Shown: positions 59,509 through 64,000 of the stretch, in pieces
Position numbering within the stretch: the first letter of the stretch is position 1
How the letters are laid out: every line of letters begins with the position of its first letter
DNA from: Acheta domesticus
Taxonomy: Eukaryota > Arthropoda > Insecta > Orthoptera > Gryllidae
Direction of reading: 5' to 3'
DNA: 64,000 nucleotides
NCBI GenBank assembly: GCA_031308135.1
Contig: JAHLJT010003656.1
Coordinates: 72,310,984-72,374,983 of the forward strand
Position numbers and translations under genes: made by a program
The notes under the pieces: model-generated
The model's database searches: none
Seen by the model: the letters and a program-made list of their open reading frames with translations, nothing else
What the model was told of the DNA's origin: nothing

Positions 59509-60986
59509 CGCATATTTATGTAATAAGCAATTCACAAAATTCGCAATTCGCTTAACGAAAGGAAATTATTTTCTCTTTCTTTTGAATACCGGTATTTTAT
59601 CGGTATTCAATACCTTTCCCGTCACTATCTGTAAGATGACATACACGCAATTCTGTTCTATAATTTTGTTTTGGCAAAAATTACGAAAATGTAATTTTTT
59701 TGACTAGCCTCTCACGTCATTAATATTTACATTAACGGCGATTTGTTCACATTATTGCATTTACGAGTACATGTGCTTTAAATTATGTCTAATTAAGTAT
59801 CTTCAAAACTCAATAGTTTTCTGTGAAAACGAGCTTAAAATTTCGCATTTTCAGAAACACTCAAAAGTCGTTTTCTCAGAATTGGCTCCAAATTTTTATA
59901 CGGATTATGCTTATTGCCCTGTTTAAAACGACATATAATTAATTTTGCTGTATTCGTTTGTTTTTTCGAAAACTACACAAATGTACTTTTTTTTAAATAT
60001 CTCTCATGCCGCTAATATCCATATTTCCAGCAATTTGTATACATTATTGTATTTGTGAGTGAAAGAACTTTAAATGAGTTCAAATGAAGTGTTTCGAAAA
60101 CAAACAATTTCCTGTGAAGAAGCTTAAAATTTTGCAATGAGACTAAGCTTAAACATTTTTTCTTAAAAACGGCTCCAAATTTTTCAACGAAAATTTCAAT
60201 GTAGGACGAGATTTTATCCTTATTTAATATTTTATAAGTAATATTTCGAAAATACCATCAGGGAACAGAAAATTTAAGAAAAATTTTAAAAAAATATATA
60301 TTTAGGGCGGCGATAGATGGTAGCCGCCAGCAGGGTGGGGGCAAAACCGTAAAGCTATCCCACATCAAAGAAATAAGAAAATTCTACTACGAGAGTGTGC
60401 CGTTATGTAGCACCACCAGTTTAAAGAACTGATTTTTATCTAACAGATTTAGGACAAAAATCTCTATCTTCAATATTGTACTTTTACAATGTTAAATTTT
60501 TGCAATACAAAGAGTTCGTCGAAAGTGGGACCAGCACCATTTTATACTGCCCTTTCATACATAGGAGAAGAAAATTTAAAGAAAAAAATTGGAGTCGTGA
60601 GTACTCTTGGCTGCCGGGGGGACATCGCGTAGAAGACTGCAATGTCGACTTTTCGACCATCTTTTCGTGGTCATCCTCAGGCTGGTATGCTGCTGAGGAA
60701 GATCACAAGATGGTCGAATGGTCGGCAGCACAACCTTCGACGGGACGTCACTCAGACAGCCAAGAGCACTCAAAAGACTGATCGCAGAAGCCTATGACTT
60801 CAATATTTGGAGTAGTTTTTGAGAAAAAGTTTAACTAGTGGTGCTACAGAATGGCACAGATTTTCCCGTCTTAGTTTTCTATTTCCTTCGGTCTCGGCTA
60901 GCTATTCGGAATTGCAACATACTCTTGCCAGCTGCCATCTATCACCGCACAAACTACAATGTTTTGGTTTCTTAATGGTAGAACGA

Positions 60987-61281
60987 GGAGCCGCGGTAGC
61001 TCAGTGGTAGGCTGGCTTCCTGACCTGAAGGACTCAGGTTCGAATCCCGGCGTAGGCTGGGATTTTTTTCTGGTGCTTTCTCTTCAGGGCGGCTCTGAGG
61101 TCGACTCAACCTCCTTTCCAAGTGATCAGAATCTTTCCTGGGGGTAAAGGCGGCCGGAGCGTTGTGCTCGCCACACAACCTCATCCTTGTGCCGACGGCG
61201 ACGAAAAGACGGAGCCCTACCTTCACCTCCCCTTAGGGCCACATCTGCCTGTGTGCTTTGCACAGGGGATAACTTTACCTT
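60987..61281 (+). mobile_element. tRNA-derived SINE, 295 bp, 15-bp TSD
   Basis: Flanked by the identical 15-mer TTAATGGTAGAACGA at 60972-60986 and 61282-61296. The A box is GGTAGCTCAGTGG (60995-61007) and the B box GGTTCGAATCC (61037-61047), both at consensus. The tail ends AACTTTACCTTT. It is inserted in the right arm of the foldback element, so it is younger than that element. It is the best-preserved SINE in the window and could be recently active. Confidence 0.93.
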
Positions 61282-62451
61282 TTAATGGTAGAACGAAAAT
61301 ATTCATTTTAGAATATTAAAGAAAACAAAAACCTAGCCCTAAATGGCAATTTCCTCTTAAAAAAATTGTGCAATTTTAAAGAAATTGCGTTTTAGCGCTA
61401 CTAAATGTGCAAAATTAGAAGCTCTTTTTTCACAGAAAATGTTTGAGTTTTCAAAATATTTCATTTGAAGTCATTTAAAGCTTACAATCACAAATATATA
61501 ATGTTTACAAATTGCTGGTAATGTGCGAATTAACGATGTGAGAGATCTTTCAAAAAAACTACATTTGTGTAATTTTCGAAAAAACAAAAAAATACCTCAA
61601 AATAAACTTTAAAGTCGTATCAAAGAGTGCATTTAGCACTATCCGATCGAAAAGTTTGAAGAAATTTTCTCTATCCATTTATGAGACAATGGCGCTTGAG
61701 CGTTTCTGAAAATGCTGCATTTTGAGCTAGTTTTCACAGAAAACGGTTGTGTTTCCGAGAAAGTTTAATTGACATTATTTAAAGCTCATATACTCATACA
61801 TGTAATAATGTGAACAAAGCGCTGCTAACGTAAATATTATCGACGTGAGAGACAAGTCAAAAATAATTATATTTTTTCAATTTTGAAAAAAAGAATACAG
61901 CAATGTGGCTTTTATGTCGTCTGATAGTGTACATTTACCACTATCCCAACCAAAAGCTTAAAGATAAAATTTGGAGCTGTTTTTGAGGAAATCTAGTTTT
62001 GTAATTTTTTAAAATTGCTCATATTGCACGCAATATTGCGCGAAAACTACTAAAATTTTCAAAACAATGTGTGTGACTTTAAACAAAGAACTCACTTTGG
62101 AGAACAAATTTTATTTGAAGGAAAAATGTCTATCTTCAATTTTGAATTTGGAGAAAGACGCCGAAAGAAATTCAAGCTTTCACAATTTTAGAAAATTCAG
62201 ACTGAACCGTGAAAATCGGACCTGTACCATCTTAATAAGCGTATTTAATTCTATTCATACAAGAAATTTAAAGAAAAAATTTGCAGCCGTTTTTGAGAAA
62301 ATTTTGAAAATGTCCAGGGGGCGTCACGTAAAGTACCCCCCAATTTTACAGAATATTTTTCAAAATCTCAAAGCTTCGACTAGACCCAGATCGACCGAGG
62401 AATATCCATTTTGGAAGAAATCGTACGTATGCTTTAGGCGCTTGCAGTGTT

Positions 62452-62846
62452 TACAGACGGACGGACAGACGAATGGACAGACGAATGGACAGACGGACGG
62501 ACAGACGGACAGACGGACGGACAGACGGACGGACAGACGGACGGACAGACGGACGGACAGACGGACGGACAGACGGACGGACAGACGGACGGACAGACGG
62601 ACGGACAGACGGACGGACAGACGGACGGACAGACGGACGGACAGACGGACGGACAGACGGACGGACAGACGGACGGACAGACGGACGGACAGACGGACGG
62701 ACAGACGGACGGACAGACGGACGGACAGACGGACGGACAGACGGACGGACAGACGGACGGACAGACGGACGGACAGACGGACGGACAGACGGACGGACAG
62801 ACGGACGGACAGACGGACGGACAGACGGACGGACGGACGGACGGAC
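62452..62846. repeat. 12-bp minisatellite inside foldback arm
   Basis: About 33 copies of GACGGACGGACA, bounded on both sides by sequence of the foldback element. Other copies of the same arm have only a short CCGTCCGTCTGTC-like stretch at this place (9411-9438, 56289-56312), in the opposite orientation as expected for an inverted arm. Confidence 0.96.
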
Positions 62847-63035
62847 AGAGACTTTTTCCTTTCTTTTGGTTTTTTGGTATCCTACAAAAGAGTTTTATCC
62901 ACTTTTTCGTTATCAGCGCCCGGCAACGAATTTCTGTCTGGCGAAAATTGGCCATTTTTTCGCGCAGTGTTACATAACTTTTCCTATACTACGTATATCA
63001 CTCCGTGTATACGTACGTGTACGGGAAAGTAAAAG

Positions 63036-64000
63036 TAACATATTTCACGCAAAATTACGCGAAAACAAGTAATTTGTGAAAAATTGCATATGACCTTGTA
63101 AAACATTAGGTCTGATAATAATGCAGCATACACTATATTATAAAATATGATAATCGTGCTGGCAATGACGATAGAAACAAATCCAAGGTTCAACGAAATG
63201 ACAATTTATTAACAATAAATAATTAAAGTTGATAACTAAACACACTAGTATTTACTGATATCTACCGTCTTTTTGCCTTCTTGGGATAAATTGAAATGAA
63301 ATATATGAAAAAATAATAAAATTCAAGATTATAGTAACCAAATCGAAACAAACAAATAAATTCTCTGAACAAACAAAACAAAAAACAACAACAAACACTA
63401 AAGACAGTCTGTTCCATGGAGCTTTAAATATATTCATTAATGAATACATGAACACATTCATAGCTCCATGTTCGTTCTACCACTCCCATGTTTTCCGAAA
63501 ACAAAACTCAAACAGTTCATATAAGCCTCTCTTCCTCTGTTTTATCACAACACCCGCTTGCAGTTTATATCACGCTTTTCGCCAATTTCATGTTGTCTCT
63601 CTTTTTATTCATTCCAATACTTTCAACTTCCTGATACTTTCAACTTCCTTTACTGGTATTAAAATTCAATCACCATACCTTTGTAATGTCTTTAAGTATC
63701 ATTTCTCTACAAATATAGACCATCTTCTTGTAGTCCAACATAATCCACAATACTTTCAAAATACGTTCATAATCTTGCTCGTTTTTGTCCAATCAAACTA
63801 CAAAATTTCTTATTACGTCTTCTGACGACAACGATATGACTTTTTGTTTCGTTGTTGATTCCTCCTGTCGTCATGACATCCATGGCCCATGGCGTACTAC
63901 AAAAGTTTTTCCTTCAGTAGGCCTTGCCATTAATCACGGATTCATTACATTACATGTTACATCCTCCTATCTTATTTATTTGAAGCTGCGACTCCTACGT
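63036..64000. other. AT-rich DNA at window end
   Basis: The plus frame 63448-63825 (125 codons) has low-complexity, hydrophobic composition and no recognised domain. Confidence 0.5.

Larger units (their letters stand above)
59650..63035. mobile_element. Foldback (long palindromic) element
   Basis: The left arm (about 59650-60680) and right arm (about 60700-63035) are inverted copies around a centre near 60687, where CCTCAG and CTGAGG face each other across 12 bases. Paired landmarks: GGGCGGCGATAGATGG (60305) with CCATCTATCACCGC (60934); GTAGCACCACCAGTT (60408) with AACTAGTGGTGCTAC (60834); TACTCTTGGCTG (60602) with GCCAAGAGCACT (60758). The right arm is complete to CGTGTACGGGAAAGTAAAAG but carries an inserted SINE and a 12-bp minisatellite. 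The left arm lacks its outer part. No transposase was recognised. Confidence 0.82.

Noticed and set aside
62067..63032. 321-codon TDRR repeat protein
   Set aside because: The central part is a 12-bp minisatellite in a transposon arm; only the non-repeat part is kept, as a possible element remnant.

Overview
This window is nuclear DNA from an animal, most likely an insect. It is AT-rich and non-operonic, with almost all of its length in introns, transposons and tandem repeats. The only protein-coding gene I can support is read on the minus strand. Its three exons join in phase into one extracellular CUB-domain protein of the kind found in insects. Several tRNA-derived SINE families are present, one with a 3' body resembling SINEs I remember from orthopteroid insects. 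That makes a polyneopteran (stick insect, cockroach, termite or cricket relative) my best guess, but the species is not established.

Gene. Exon 1 in the window (43507-43786), exon 2 (35457-35669) and exon 3 (19961-20213) are separated by introns of 7.8 kb and 15.2 kb. All have consensus AG/GT borders and matching phases. Together they encode about 248 residues: the end of one CUB domain, one whole CUB domain and the start of a third. The gene runs off both sides of what can be seen: no start, stop, signal peptide or transmembrane exon was found. The exons are GC-rich islands in AT-rich introns.

Tandem repeats. At least eight minisatellites, with units of 30, 24, 18, 15, 16, 15, 12 and 12 bp, cover about 6 kb. 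The two 15-bp arrays (18711-19930 and 33966-35424) are unrelated in sequence, yet each begins about 30 bp after a 5' splice site of the CUB gene. A 12-bp array at 62452-62846 has grown inside a transposon arm whose other copies carry only a short seed of the same motif.

Mobile elements. Those supported by their own ends are: a 590-bp composite SINE with a 12-bp target duplication (12233-12822); two other SINEs with 14-15 bp duplications (29855-30121, 60987-61281); two hAT-like MITEs with perfect 8-bp duplications (43112-43425, 58085-58318), one with its empty site preserved in a neighbouring repeat copy; a 1.5-kb element with imperfect terminal inverted repeats (16582-18078); and a roughly 3.4-kb foldback (palindromic) element (59650-63035) with relatives at 9215-10465 and 56140-56800. 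Decayed LINE tails lie at 53945-54190 and 41855-42025.

The rest (about half the window) is AT-rich intronic or intergenic DNA in which I see no genes. GC-rich islands at 4560-5050, 8300-8800, 11200-11450, 26620-27620 and 38430-38710 could include promoters, but no coding exon could be supported in them.
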